DNA from: Xanthoparmelia taractica
Taxonomy: Eukaryota; Ascomycota; Lecanoromycetes; Lecanorales; Parmeliaceae
Reading direction: 5' to 3'
Length of the DNA: 64,000 nt
Assembly (NCBI GenBank): GCA_033085395.1
Contig: JANQBS010000093.1
Coordinates: forward strand, 78,491-142,490
The position numbers were made by a program, and so were the translations under genes. Numbering within the stretch: the first letter of the stretch is position 1; every line of letters begins with the position of its first letter. Positions 12,489-22,846 of this stretch are shown here, piece after piece. Under the pieces are notes generated by a model that was not told the origin of the DNA, did not search any database, and saw only the letters and a list, made by a program, of their open reading frames with translations.

Positions 12489-13932
12489 TCACAACATCTG
12501 CCCTTCCTCAAACTTGTGCATCTGAGGAGCGCGGAGACTGCCAGCTTCCAATTTAGCGCAATTCAAAGATTCCGTGTTGGCACTGTTGCTGCGAAGTGAC
12601 GAGCGCGACATCATGGCGCGCAGACTGGAGAATATGTTCCTCGCGGGCCTATCCGTGAAGATGGGCCGTAGCAAAGGCAGGCAGGCGCCTACGATGCCGA
12701 GTGATGATTCGACCATGGGCCAGTACACGGTGGGCGTGAGTAGATCTTTCTGGTGGTCAGCGAGGTGCGGTGTGCTAGGGTGCGACGGAAGACGTACATG
12801 TGAGATCTTCGTTTCCTGCAGCGGTGTCTGGAGGTTTGTAGTGGTCAGTATCCTCTGAGGCTGTTGATTGAGGAAGGTGGGTGGGGACGGGGAGCACTTA
12901 CTGTAGAAGATTCTATGGAAGACTACCAACTTTGCGGCCCCTGCGCAGACAACACTAAAAACTATGAGCGTACTAAATATAGACCTTGAAGAAGACTTAC
13001 AGGGCTCCCAGCTGGAATTTAAGAACCACGAAGAATTTGCGCATCGGAGCCATCTGAAGTCTCCAGAGCTGGTCCAAATTAGCAGACGTTCGGAGTGAAA
13101 GCAAGTTCACATACCCAGGGTAGAGGCATTGAAAGGATCACAACGTCGGTGAATACGTCGGACCAAGCTTGCACCAGGTACATCATTGTTGTTCTGATGC
13201 AAGTGCCGGGAGCTGCACCTAAGCTGCTCCAGTTTTCAGAGATGGGCAAGCACTGTAGCAGGTTTGCTGCAAAGAAAGCAATGGTCCATATACTGGCCAA
13301 CCCGATCATGACCCATGAGATGACGGAGAACGTCCTCGTAATGAAGATTCTGGCACGAAGGTTAGCCTGCCTTGATGTCCCGGTCCAAAACAAACAAATA
13401 TATTACCTTCGATAGAATAGGATCACCGCGAGTTTTGTGAGCCCAAATGTTAGCGTCTGCGTCAGTTGCGAGATAAAGATGATCTGTGATTGTTAAGGTC
13501 TGCATCAGGGGGAAAACCAGCTAGGATGATCAGGACCTACTTTGAACAATACTTCGACACCGCTATCGAATACCGGCATGCCGTCAAGCGTGATCTGGGT
13601 ATGTCTACCAAGGCTTCCGATGGCAGCGCCTGCATATTTCAGCTCAAGGAATTTGTGGGCTATGCAAAGCTGAGGTAACTTACCAACGAACATGCAAACC
13701 CCCGTAGCGATGGTGGAGACCTTTTCAAAAGACTGTTAGTCTAGTCGTCTAGACAGCGAGACCACAAGAGAAATATTACCAAGGCAAGCACAACCGAATA
13801 GTCGTCCCACGATGGTCGAACTCTTTTAATCCGTCGAGAGTAAAATCGCAGAGCAGTCGCCAAGATTGCCAAGACGGTCAATACAGTAGCCAAGGCATAC
13901 ATCTTCCCTGGTGTTTCACCCATGACTTGCAA
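12489..13932 (-). CDS. Fung_rhodopsin-type (PTH11-like) integral membrane protein
   Basis: Nine exons, minus strand: 13932-13780, 13732-13684, 13629-13541, 13483-13407, 13349-13115, 13068-13001, 12954-12902, 12860-12798, 12745-12489; every junction keeps frame and yields 347 aa. Introns are 41-57 nt. The family signature is visible: a first helix followed by LRFYSRR and SWDDY, a helix ending TKLAVILFYRR, the Cys-containing loop (LLQCLP, then GTC), VQAWSDVFTDVVILSMPLP, a later helix QLGALVVCAG, and the closing PTVYWPMVESSLGIVGACLP followed by LLRP. This matches fungal multi-helix proteins (PF20684 type), some of which act as GPCR-like sensors; the ligand is unknown. The cytoplasmic tail is short (~60 aa) and Ser-rich, with no CFEM domain. 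It is transcribed divergently from the secreted repeat peptide gene at 15226. Confidence 0.88.
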
Positions 13933-15225
13933 TAGTCTGGGAGTCTAGGAGCGAGACTTGCTGCGAAAACGAAAAAGAAATTGCAAAGCGCAGTTCCTAA
14001 GAGATAGAAATCGAGAGGATTCCAAGTCTTCGGAGCCAGATACACGTGGGAAAAGAAAGAACAAGAGCGACTTGATATATGCATTGAGGGAGCAAGGAAC
14101 TCCGGCTGGAATGCAGCGCGGTTCACCTACCCGGGATGCCCAGCATGCAAGTCGCAAGAGCTGAGGTTCAGGATTTCGATTTGGCAGGCAGCGACAATGA
14201 TCAGACATCGGTAAGTAAGACCATACATATTTGTGCACTGCCTCAAGCAATCTTATAGTAGTTAGCCAGAAGACGACGTTCGAGGCAGTCTGCATGAAAT
14301 GTCAATCCAGATGTTGAAGCTTCAAATCTACTGGACGAATTCCGGTTCCCGAGGCAAGTTGCGTGCCGAGGTCGTTTGGCGCAGGGCCTATCATTGACGA
14401 CAGGTTCCACATATCCCATATCCTCGGTCAGCGCACCAGAGCCGTCTCACGTCCTGCATCAAATTGATGGCGGTCAACGATTTTCTGGTATATCTTGAGC
14501 CCGTAGCTGTTCTGAGGTAAGAAGTAAGAAACGGAGGGAAAAGCTGACTGTGTGTGTGTGTCTGTCTTGGCAAAGTGGGACCCCCAAGGCCAGCTGAGAG
14601 TTCGACCTCCGTATACTATTATAGAGTATTGGTTGTGTCAGCCCTGACAGGCTGTTGTTGATACAAAAGTTCATTTACTTGCTTGCAGCCAATAAGAATC
14701 CAGAATGACTAAGCAGTCTTGGCATTTTGCCACTATTCTAGATAGACTCGTGCTTGCTAGACACACTCAGATAGTCACTCAATCAACTACATTCCTACTC
14801 AGACACGTCCATATCAGGTCTGACAGGTTGATAATTGGCTCGGTGACTTTTTGCCAACCTCCATATCGCCAGAAATGTGACCGCTGTCTACGTACCTTGT
14901 CTTTCGTATACGAGGTCTCAGCCACCATACTCTTTGTTTTTTCGTTTTTTATTTCCTTTTTCTGGGAGATGGATCCCCCCAATTTGAGCGTCTATGGCAA
15001 GGCGTACTGCGTGAAGTTGATAGCCTGAGTTGAAATGCTGGAAGCCCAGTGGGGAATTCTCGAAGTGCCAAGGTTCATTGAAGTAATATATAACGACCAA
15101 GCTCACACACGAATACAGGCATTCTCGAACAGTTACTTCCCACTACTTCTTTATCTCTTCAAGAACCTTCACTCATCAGATATCTTCAAGATCGAACCAC
15201 CAGCTTGACATTCCATCCGACAACC
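13933..15225. other. Shared upstream region of two divergent genes
   Basis: About 1.3 kb between the membrane-protein start (minus) and the peptide start (plus). No credible gene. The stretch just before 15226 is a pyrimidine-rich, ACTTC/TCTTC-containing leader ending CAACC before the ATG, a good fungal start context. A short GT dinucleotide run lies near 14550. Confidence 0.5.
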
Positions 15226-15717
15226 ATGCATTTCTTCAGTCACCTTCCGTCCCTCTTCCTCTTGGTCCTATCAGCAGATGGGCTACCATCCCGAGGGAGG
15301 TGGTGTGGCATAAAGCCTTGTGCCGCTAGTGTGAAAGAGATGGACGATCCTATTGCCAACCCATCAATCAACAATACAACAATACATACTCCCGTATCCA
15401 ACGAAGGACGACCTCGAGCCCCGGCCCAGTGGTGGTGTGGCACGCACCCTTGTTCCCGTAGTGTGAAAGAGATGGAGGGTAATCATATCACCAATCCATC
15501 GACGAACGTCACAACAAACCATACCCAGGTATCTGGCAATGGAACACATAGGCAGTGGTGGTGTGACACACACCCTTGCCCCAGAATGGTACCGATCGAA
15601 AAACGCCAGATAAACACTACAGCAACCGACTTTAAAACAATCAATAACCCAGAAAGTCAAGGCCCCCGTCCGCACGGTGGCTGGTCGGGCTGGTGGTGTC
15701 TCACGCACGTTTGCTGA
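15226..15717 (+). CDS. Small secreted protein with four W-C-x4-C core repeats (putative peptide precursor)
   Basis: Intronless, 163 aa; the ATG at 15226 sits in CAACCATG and is followed by a hydrophobic signal-peptide-like stretch (residues 1-17, LFLLVLSA). The mature part has four cores with a fixed W-C-x4-C pattern: RWCGIKPC (25-32), WWCGTHPC (69-76), WWCDTHPC (111-118), WWCLTHVC (156-163), spaced 42-45 residues; the protein ends on the last core Cys. Cores 1 and 2 are followed by x-SVKEM, then a spacer with NPS and N-x-T sequons; six N-x-T sites lie in the spacers and none in a core. One dibasic KR (126-127) is present. The layout resembles fungal multi-copy secreted precursors (alpha-factor-type pheromones, kexin-processed peptides), but known filamentous alpha-pheromones have C-x6-C and a KR before each copy, so the assignment stays open. 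It could also be an effector-like cysteine protein. Confidence 0.8.
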   Translation: MHFFSHLPSLFLLVLSADGLPSRGRWCGIKPCAASVKEMDDPIANPSINNTTIHTPVSNEGRPRAPAQWWCGTHPCSRSVKEMEGNHITNPSTNVTTNHTQVSGNGTHRQWWCDTHPCPRMVPIEKRQINTTATDFKTINNPESQGPRPHGGWSGWWCLTHVC

Positions 15718-17463
15718 GATGATCTACACTGGTAAGACCGCTCTTCATCCGCAATTGGTCCTCATTTCTGACCTGAACAGGTATTTTCCGAATAGTGGCA
15801 CCCGTTGTTACCGCCTTCTCAGCTGTTGATGTCATCAAGCGACGACCCGTAATACAAAATAGAGGAGAGACAGACTCAGCTAATTGAATAGAGTCACAGT
15901 TCAGTACCGTTGCAATGACAAGCGGTGTTAGGACAGCAGGATCGAGGCAATTAGCAGTGGTTGCTGGGCGTTTCTGAGGCATAAGTCTTATAATGGCGTC
16001 TTTATAGCAACTGGTGGAGGAACTGTGATTCCGATGGAATTTGGGACCGGTTGCGTTAGGCCTTTTCATATGTACAAGTATCAGCAGTGTTCTTAGATAT
16101 CCCCTACCTTAATCTACCTCAGCCCCCTTGTCTTATTTATTGGGGTTTCTCCATCTAGTCTTTATCATCCTCCTTCACCAGAAGTTTAGAAATGTCATGA
16201 AGCTTAGAAGCTGGGTCGGATAGCTCGACTATTGACCATTCCTCTCATATTCTCCTCAAATCCTTCAGGCTCCAGCCACAGTAGGCCACCCACCTCGACC
16301 GACACCACCGCGCATTCTCCCTCCCTCCTTCCTTCACCGCATCGAATCTCATCGCCCACTACTTAAGCATCCCCTCGAGTCCACGCGAACCTCGCATATC
16401 CCGAACTCAGGGCTCCGCCACGTACTCTTCCTCGCGAATCTCGTTCAACCCGATCTCCTTACCCTTCAAATCATCCCAACAGCTTCACAGTAGCTGCGAG
16501 GACTCCAAAATTCTCGGCCCGCTTAGCAAGCAGCATAATCTTATTCGATCTCTACGCTTGAGACTTGCTGTCTTATCTATCTAGGTGTTTCCTTCAACCG
16601 ACTTTGCGCTCGCTCCTCCCCAAATCATCAACTTTTGCGAATGCAATCTGAGATTCGAATCCATCGTGGGGAAAATCTTCAATTTCTCACCTCAGGCGGG
16701 TGCTATGGGGATGGGGAAAGCTGGTGTGCCATCCTATAGGGAAGCTATCTGAGTAGATCCCTCCACGACATGGTGGGTGAAGGTCATTGGCCTTTCATCT
16801 ACCCTCTCTGCTTTCTCTATCCCAATGGATTTATTTGAACCAAATACGTCATCTAGTAGGACTAAGGAATACACATGGCGGAGTCACGGGAAACAGTACC
16901 TGTGCATTTGAATTTCTTTGAAGCAACGCAGAGACACTTCCACGGTGAAAGTCGACATGCCTTTCAAACAAGAGCATATGTCAGGGACTCAACAATGGAT
17001 CGAATGATATTAGTATCGAGCTTGAACAGAATTCTACCATGCTTCTTCTATTAGGAATGCATGCATGCTAAGGTAAGTACAGTTGTAGCGCGGTCCGTGG
17101 AGAAGGTTTTGGTCGGCGAGCCTGGATGCCATCTCTCACTCATTCAATGCCTTGACCCGCACCTATTCCATTGTTTCTGGTTCTCTTACTTTCTCGCGCG
17201 GGTAACGTGGGGCCTTTTCTCTTCCTCCCGTTTTTACTGACTTCGTTCAGCGAAGCGGGTTTTCCTCCTGCATCTCTCGTATGCTTTATCGGAGGTGGGC
17301 CTCCGGCTCCAGGTTTCAAGGTTGCAGGGGGAGTAGTACGCGGCGTAGCAGGGGCTGGATAACACAGGCAAATCAGCATCACGTACAATGTTCTAATAAT
17401 GAGACTCCTATCTTCGCATATTTGGTGGCGTCTCTGGTGGACAACGTGTTCCAGAATAAAGAA
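15718..17463. other. Intergenic, no supported gene
   Basis: No gene seen. 16280-16500 is pyrimidine-rich (CCTC/CTTC runs). The minus-strand frame at 15701-16069 lacks recognisable content and overlaps the peptide's 3' UTR. Confidence 0.5.
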
Positions 17464-18908
17464 TTACTCACATATATGAAAACTCTCGTCCCCGATGTCC
17501 ATATGCACAAACTCGTTGTGGTCGCATGCCTTTGGCCCTACAGCCTTCTTGTAGCTTATTGTGATCGACTCGCAGCTTAATGACACTTTAACGTCACTCA
17601 GATACTGCGTAGAATAGACATGGAGACCCCAGGCAAGGATCCTGGCGTGCCATTTGGAGAATTCTTGAACGTGCTTCGCGTTGAAGAGATTCAATGCACG
17701 AAGTCTTTTGCACAGAAAGCGGAGGAACATGTTGTCGGATGACATGGCCTTCTGGCATCGTTCAACGCTCATTTCCCAAATGTGAACCATGTGGCGACAT
17801 ATGACATAGCCATAATGGCGAAGACGGCCTGAAGAATCTCTGGAATCGAGAACGGACTTTTCATCCGGGCGGGCCATCCGCACTCTGTGCAAGAGTGTCA
17901 GGTATGCAGCGATTGCAAATTGGTGTACAGCAGCCGGGTAGTCGTCTGTCGACTTCTTGAGTTTGGCCCGCAGAAAGACGCTGCAGATATTAGATGCTCG
18001 GTGGTAGCACGGAATATCTATTTCCGCTCCACTTATTTCTTCGTCCATACATTGGTCCGTCAAGCCGAAGACAATGTCGCACCGTCCTCGAAGGTCTTTT
18101 CCACCGGCACGGTCTGCGGTGTACTCTCCAATGCCGACAGCCCTTTCTCGCGCTCCCCAGGACTTGAACGTACAATTGGGAAACTGTAGATGTCCTGCTG
18201 AAGCTCGGCAGTATTATGGTGTTCGAAGTGATGAGCTTGCTCAAAATTTCGCAGCAAAGCGTTCTCACCGGGCCTGTCAGTCGACGTCACACCGGCGGTG
18301 CATTTGAACGGTGGTTCCGGGAACAGTTTCTCTGCCAAGCAATGTGAAAGTACGGTCTCGTTGGGAGCAAATCTGTCAAGCCATTTTTTAAAGCCGGTAG
18401 CGAAGGCGCGTGCCTTCTCGGAGTCGAAGTCGACGACATAGTTGGAGACTTTTTCTTGTGTCTCGAACCCAGGGTACGTGGATGGGTCAGTAGTCGCTGT
18501 GAACTGTGGTTTTTCCCATAGATCTTGCAGGTCTATACCAATCTTGAAGAGCATGTGGCCATAGTCCACGGTCCCCCTCTCGCCGTGTGGAGCATTTATA
18601 TTGGCGTGGGACGTGGGTAAATCTGGCTTGGTTTTTGCCATGACAGCCGCCCAAAGCTGGGTGTTGTCTTGATTAGTTGGAGGTAGCCTGGGATCGGGAA
18701 GACAGTAAGAAGCAAAGTCGTGAGCGGTGGTCACAGGCTCAGTGCCGTTGTAGAGGAGACTTTTGCCAGCTAATGAAGGTGAGTAATCGAGAAGTGTTGA
18801 CAGTCTTGACGTATCGACTCTTCCGCGCTTACCACCTCCCTTCTCTTGAGCCGGAGAAATAGTAGACTTAAGTCGTTGCCAAGGTTTGGACTTTTTGGAT
18901 GCCGGCAA
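17464..18908 (-). CDS. Unrecognised fungal protein, two exons
   Basis: Two overlapping frames on the minus strand become one protein of 457 aa if a 71-nt intron (18198-18268, GTGAGA..CAG) is removed: exons 18908-18269 and 18197-17464. Without it the first frame stops at 18060 while the second carries the better-looking sequence, including FPNCTFKSWGARERAVG and RGRCDIVFGLTDQCMDEEIS. The N-terminus is Lys-rich (SKKSKPWQRLKS). The C-terminal half has an alternation of beta-like and helical stretches (IDIPCYHRASNICSVFLRAK, then YPAAVHQFAIAAYLTLL, then RHYGYVICRHMVHIWEM) reminiscent of fungal nuclease-fold-like families of unknown function, but I cannot name a family. No signal peptide or membrane helix. 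The intron could instead be a frameshift. Confidence 0.62.
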
Positions 18909-21246
18909 GATGGCTTGTTGAGTGTTGTTCGAGATAGGCTAATGATCCCCTTGGCTTGGTTTTGTGTTGCTCGTGCTTTTCTCACTCTCTTGTTGCCCAA
19001 CGGCAGACAAAATTCGCTGTGCTTGACAATGTCGCAGATTCTGTTGGTAGGGATATCCATTCTGGTCAATTGACCGACCCGGACGAACGGATACTTTACC
19101 GCGCTTTCTTCCCTTTCCCCTTGATACGGGGAGATGATAAGCGATTTGAGTATTACGCGGGACCGAAACCTCTGCAAGACTGCCGTTGACCTGCTGTTCT
19201 GGCTTGTTCAAGTTTGACTGGGGAGGAAGATGCATGGGCATATCGTTCAACGAGCCTTTGGCGGGCTATTAACCTTTTCGTCTTCCTGATGGATCAATAA
19301 ATACAGAGTATACAGAGAGTGGGATTTGGGTGTCTACGACTGTGCAGACTTTAATATACAAACAGCTGCTTACGTTATTACCTCCTACGACAAGAATCGT
19401 TAGACCCGGGCATGGAAGAATATATCCCCGCCGAAACTGGGAAACGTGTCTAGGCACGTTAACCTTACAAGTATCCCCTTTTTATAGGATATAAAACAGA
19501 ATCTCTTTGGGAGAGTAGACTGTCACTGTGGGACTGTCTCCTATTATCTCTCAAGCTTCATGGTTGCACTGCGGTGTCGTGGTGGCGCTGTTATTGTTGG
19601 AGGAGCCGATGCACATTGCGTGCGCCTCGAGCTGGATAGAGAGGTCGATACTAGAATTTTATCGTCTGAATCATGACAAGATATACTTTGGGGCGCATCC
19701 TTATCGATGTAAGAAATTACGCTCTAGACCTCCGACGCGGCTAAAGAGTGATATTGCATAGTCTTATACTTTCTTTCGATATACCGCTTGATATTAAAGC
19801 GTTTACTGTACTCTTTATCCCATATTTTGCCGACAAATAGGATCCTAATACTTACAGCGCGGTCGCCGAGAGCCGTGTAACTAATAACGAGCTAGGCGGC
19901 ACGGAGTCTATTATGACAGATTCAACAATTGAGCTGAATGGAAGGCTACGAAGACTATATCCAAATTTGGTCAGGAGGATTTCTCTGCTGGCTCCAGGTT
20001 GCAGCCTCTGGATGGAATGAAGCTAAGGACTCTCAGCGTGGGCTGGTACGTTCTACTGAGACTTCTTTAGAGTTCTGGTAGACTCTCCGCTAATACATAT
20101 AAAGGCAGCTGAGAACGTGAGCTTACCCGTATACCTCTTCATATCGTATTATCGGCGTTCTCGCCTTGGGATCACACGAAACCTCAAGTCCATGTCTCCC
20201 CGACGTCCCTACTTTCTAATCCCTTTCTTCTACTTTGTATAGTCGATCGTTAAGTAACCTTCCCTACCCGTCGGGGACTTTCGTTCTAGTAGTCTTAAGT
20301 TATCTGTGAATACTACCTACTCAACGCCCCAAGGTACTTAACGGAAAGCGGCGATTAATCAAAATCCTTCTAAAAGACCGGAATGAATAAGAGTCAAAAG
20401 GCACGGCGACTGCTAATCCGAGAAAGATATCTACCAGAATAAACAACACCGTACATTAAGACTAATTCTTCTTCATAGTAAGCGCCAACAAGATAAAGGA
20501 AAGATTTACAACATACTTTACGACATTATCGATAAATACTCCGGCCTTAGTCTTAATTCAGGGTGGGGATATATTGAATTGAAACGTTAAACGGACGTTC
20601 TTGTTCGATATGATCTTCTGGGTACATCGCTTCGTGTAACGCCATTGTTTTGGGTATGCCACGGCATTTATGCTCCTTCGGTTCTGGATCTCCCATCGAA
20701 TGTGTGGTTGAAGTAACACAATTAAACACTCTTGGACGGAGGCTGGCCAGGGTCAGGTGAAGGTGAAGAGGGAGTTGCCTAATTAGAAGGGGCGCGAGTA
20801 GCAAACAACGCGTGCGGGAGCCACACTTGCGAGCAGACCCTTTTGGCTTAGTTTGCTGCACGCGTCTCGCTTAGGTGGCTGGAGTTGCTCTGGTGGAAAG
20901 GCAAGCACACTGATTGGAGTCACCTTTGGACAACTGTGGAGCCTTTCAGCCCTCGGACAATGATGAAAGACAACCATAAGCGCGACTGCAATAGTGCGTG
21001 AGCTCAGCATTCTGGACAATACTAGCATTTGCAATGCAATTCCAGACTTGCTTTTACCAAATTGCAAGGCGAGCTGGAAAATGAACGCATAATTAGACCA
21101 GAGAGAGCATATAAGCCTTGGTTCCCAACACTCTGTTTCAACAATCAGATCCAATCATACCACTCCTTTGACACTTGAGCAGGTATCGACGGAGTTTTCA
21201 TCTACAATACTTCGTTCATACATACTTCTTCAGCCGACTTATCGAT
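18909..21246. other. Intergenic, partly degenerate sequence
   Basis: No intact gene. From about 19500 the sequence becomes richer in TA and stop triplets and reads like old, mutated repeat DNA, though less extreme than the tract after 55 kb. I could not recognise the parent element. Confidence 0.45.
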
Positions 21247-21960
21247 ATGGCATTGAGATCCAGCAGTGCGAAGATGACCCTTGGACGGAGAGGAAGCTTT
21301 GGTAATCCTCGTTCGGGCACGAAGCGGGAGAAACCACTTAGCACTGAATTAGAGGCCGACACTGCTGGTGCTGGATCTAGCAAGAAGGCTAAGTACTCCC
21401 GAAAAGAGTTCAAGAAAGGTGATGTTTTGATGTTGACCGAGAAGCTGCGCTTTCTCAGCTAATGTGAGTGTTCCCAGACTTCTATACTCAAAATCCTAAT
21501 CGTAGCGACCCTTTAGAAACTGGCGATAAGAGAATTACCGATGTGCCTCAGCCAAACATTGAGCTTGATGAGATGTAAGAGTAGGGGATTTCAATAATGG
21601 ACAAGTTTGGCAGGGATATTGTTTCCGTAGACACTCTTTATGATGACGTCCGAGACGGAGACGCCCGTTACGCGGGATTGACTAGTAATTCTGCTGGTCT
21701 CTCGTACTCCGTGAATGGGCGACTGGCGGCCGGTAGCTCTGTGGATCTGGAATTTGCTAAGGATTAGTACCTTCGTGTTAACGTTGAGAAAGATCGCGTG
21801 GGTGATGATGAAGATTCGGGACGAGCTAGTATATTGGATATCTCTATCTTATCTTAAGTAAGGTATGACCTTACGTTAGTGTGGTTTAGCTCTCGCTCTT
21901 CGTCGCAGATGCCGCTCGTATACGATGACTATTCGAAAATACGTCAAGTCAGCAGAGGTA
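21247..21960 (+). pseudogene. Broken fungal gene with RIP-type stops
   Basis: An ATG at 21247 opens a Lys/Ser-rich N-terminus that reaches EFKKGDV. Just after, frame 1 runs to a stop at 21460, but a one-base shift at the T run near 21425 gives a sensible continuation that splices (21464-21505, GTGAGT..TAG) into LETGDKRITDVPQPNIELDE. That frame is then cut by TAA, TAG and TAG (near 21576, 21582, 21765), each a single C-to-T change from CAA/CAG, and after each stop protein-like sequence resumes in the same frame, as in DKFGRDIVSVDTLYDDVRDG. Further downstream, MPLVYDDYSKIRQ may be another exon. So this is one gene disabled by one frameshift and at least three CpA-to-TpA stops. Parent function not recognised. 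Confidence 0.55.
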
Positions 21961-22846
21961 AGGCAATAACACTATAAATAAGGCTATCTAAACCCGTGCG
22001 CGATAAGTGTCCGAAGTTACTGAGGAAGGAAGCCTAGTCAAGAGCGTTAGTCGGCGTAAGCTAATACCAAGGTTGGAGAGGGCACATGAGCTCTTTATAA
22101 TGATTATATAGATACCGATAGCGAGATGAAAAGCTTATCTGGATAAGGAGAAATCTCGCTGGGGAGATCAAGGACAAGGCATCGATGTTTGAGAAGCAGG
22201 TAGAAATTAGGATAATTGTCTTTTCACTAAAGGAATCTGCGGACGTTAATAAATGTAATGCTTTCCTTGTTCTATCGTCAACCATGTGACATCCTGATAG
22301 TTACAAGACAGAAATACGTTACGTTAATACGTGCTGTTCTGATGTTATGAGGCTGACTGATCGCTCCTCGAGGCACAGGTGGGAGACGTAGCTGTTAATA
22401 TATACTTGGTGTGCTTAGGGGCTTCCTTCTCCGATATGGAGTGGTTCGGATCTAATCTCCCTCCTTGCAGCTGGTTGATTATGATCGTTAGGAAGGCTCT
22501 GCCATCAACGTCCTCGTTCGTGTGGTTCTTATTCGGATAGGTCACTCCACGCACCGTGTTGATGAAGCCCCGCCCTAAATCCGATAGAGCGGATAGCGTT
22601 TCTTTCCATGTTCGGCAGATACCCGGAATCATCTTGACTGGTAGTGACCACAAGGGAGTCCTTACTATGCAGATGAGGTGGTAGGAGCAGAGGATGTAGT
22701 ATTGTGTGATAGTGCCGACTCGAGCTCGCGCTCCTGATGCCAAGACCAGTTCTGTAAAGACTAACCTATATACGGTTAGCTCCTAGCCGTTCTTATGCCA
22801 CCCCACATCCCTTTCAAATCAACCGACACCCCCAGCCATCACCCGA
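21961..22846. other. Degenerate intergenic sequence
   Basis: AT-leaning sequence with no usable frame on the plus strand. A 132-codon minus-strand frame (22345-22743) has no recognisable motif and may be chance or a relic. Confidence 0.4.

Noticed and set aside
15226..15717. Straight assignment as alpha-factor mating pheromone
   Set aside because: Cores have four rather than six residues between cysteines, and only one dibasic site exists; kept as one possibility only.
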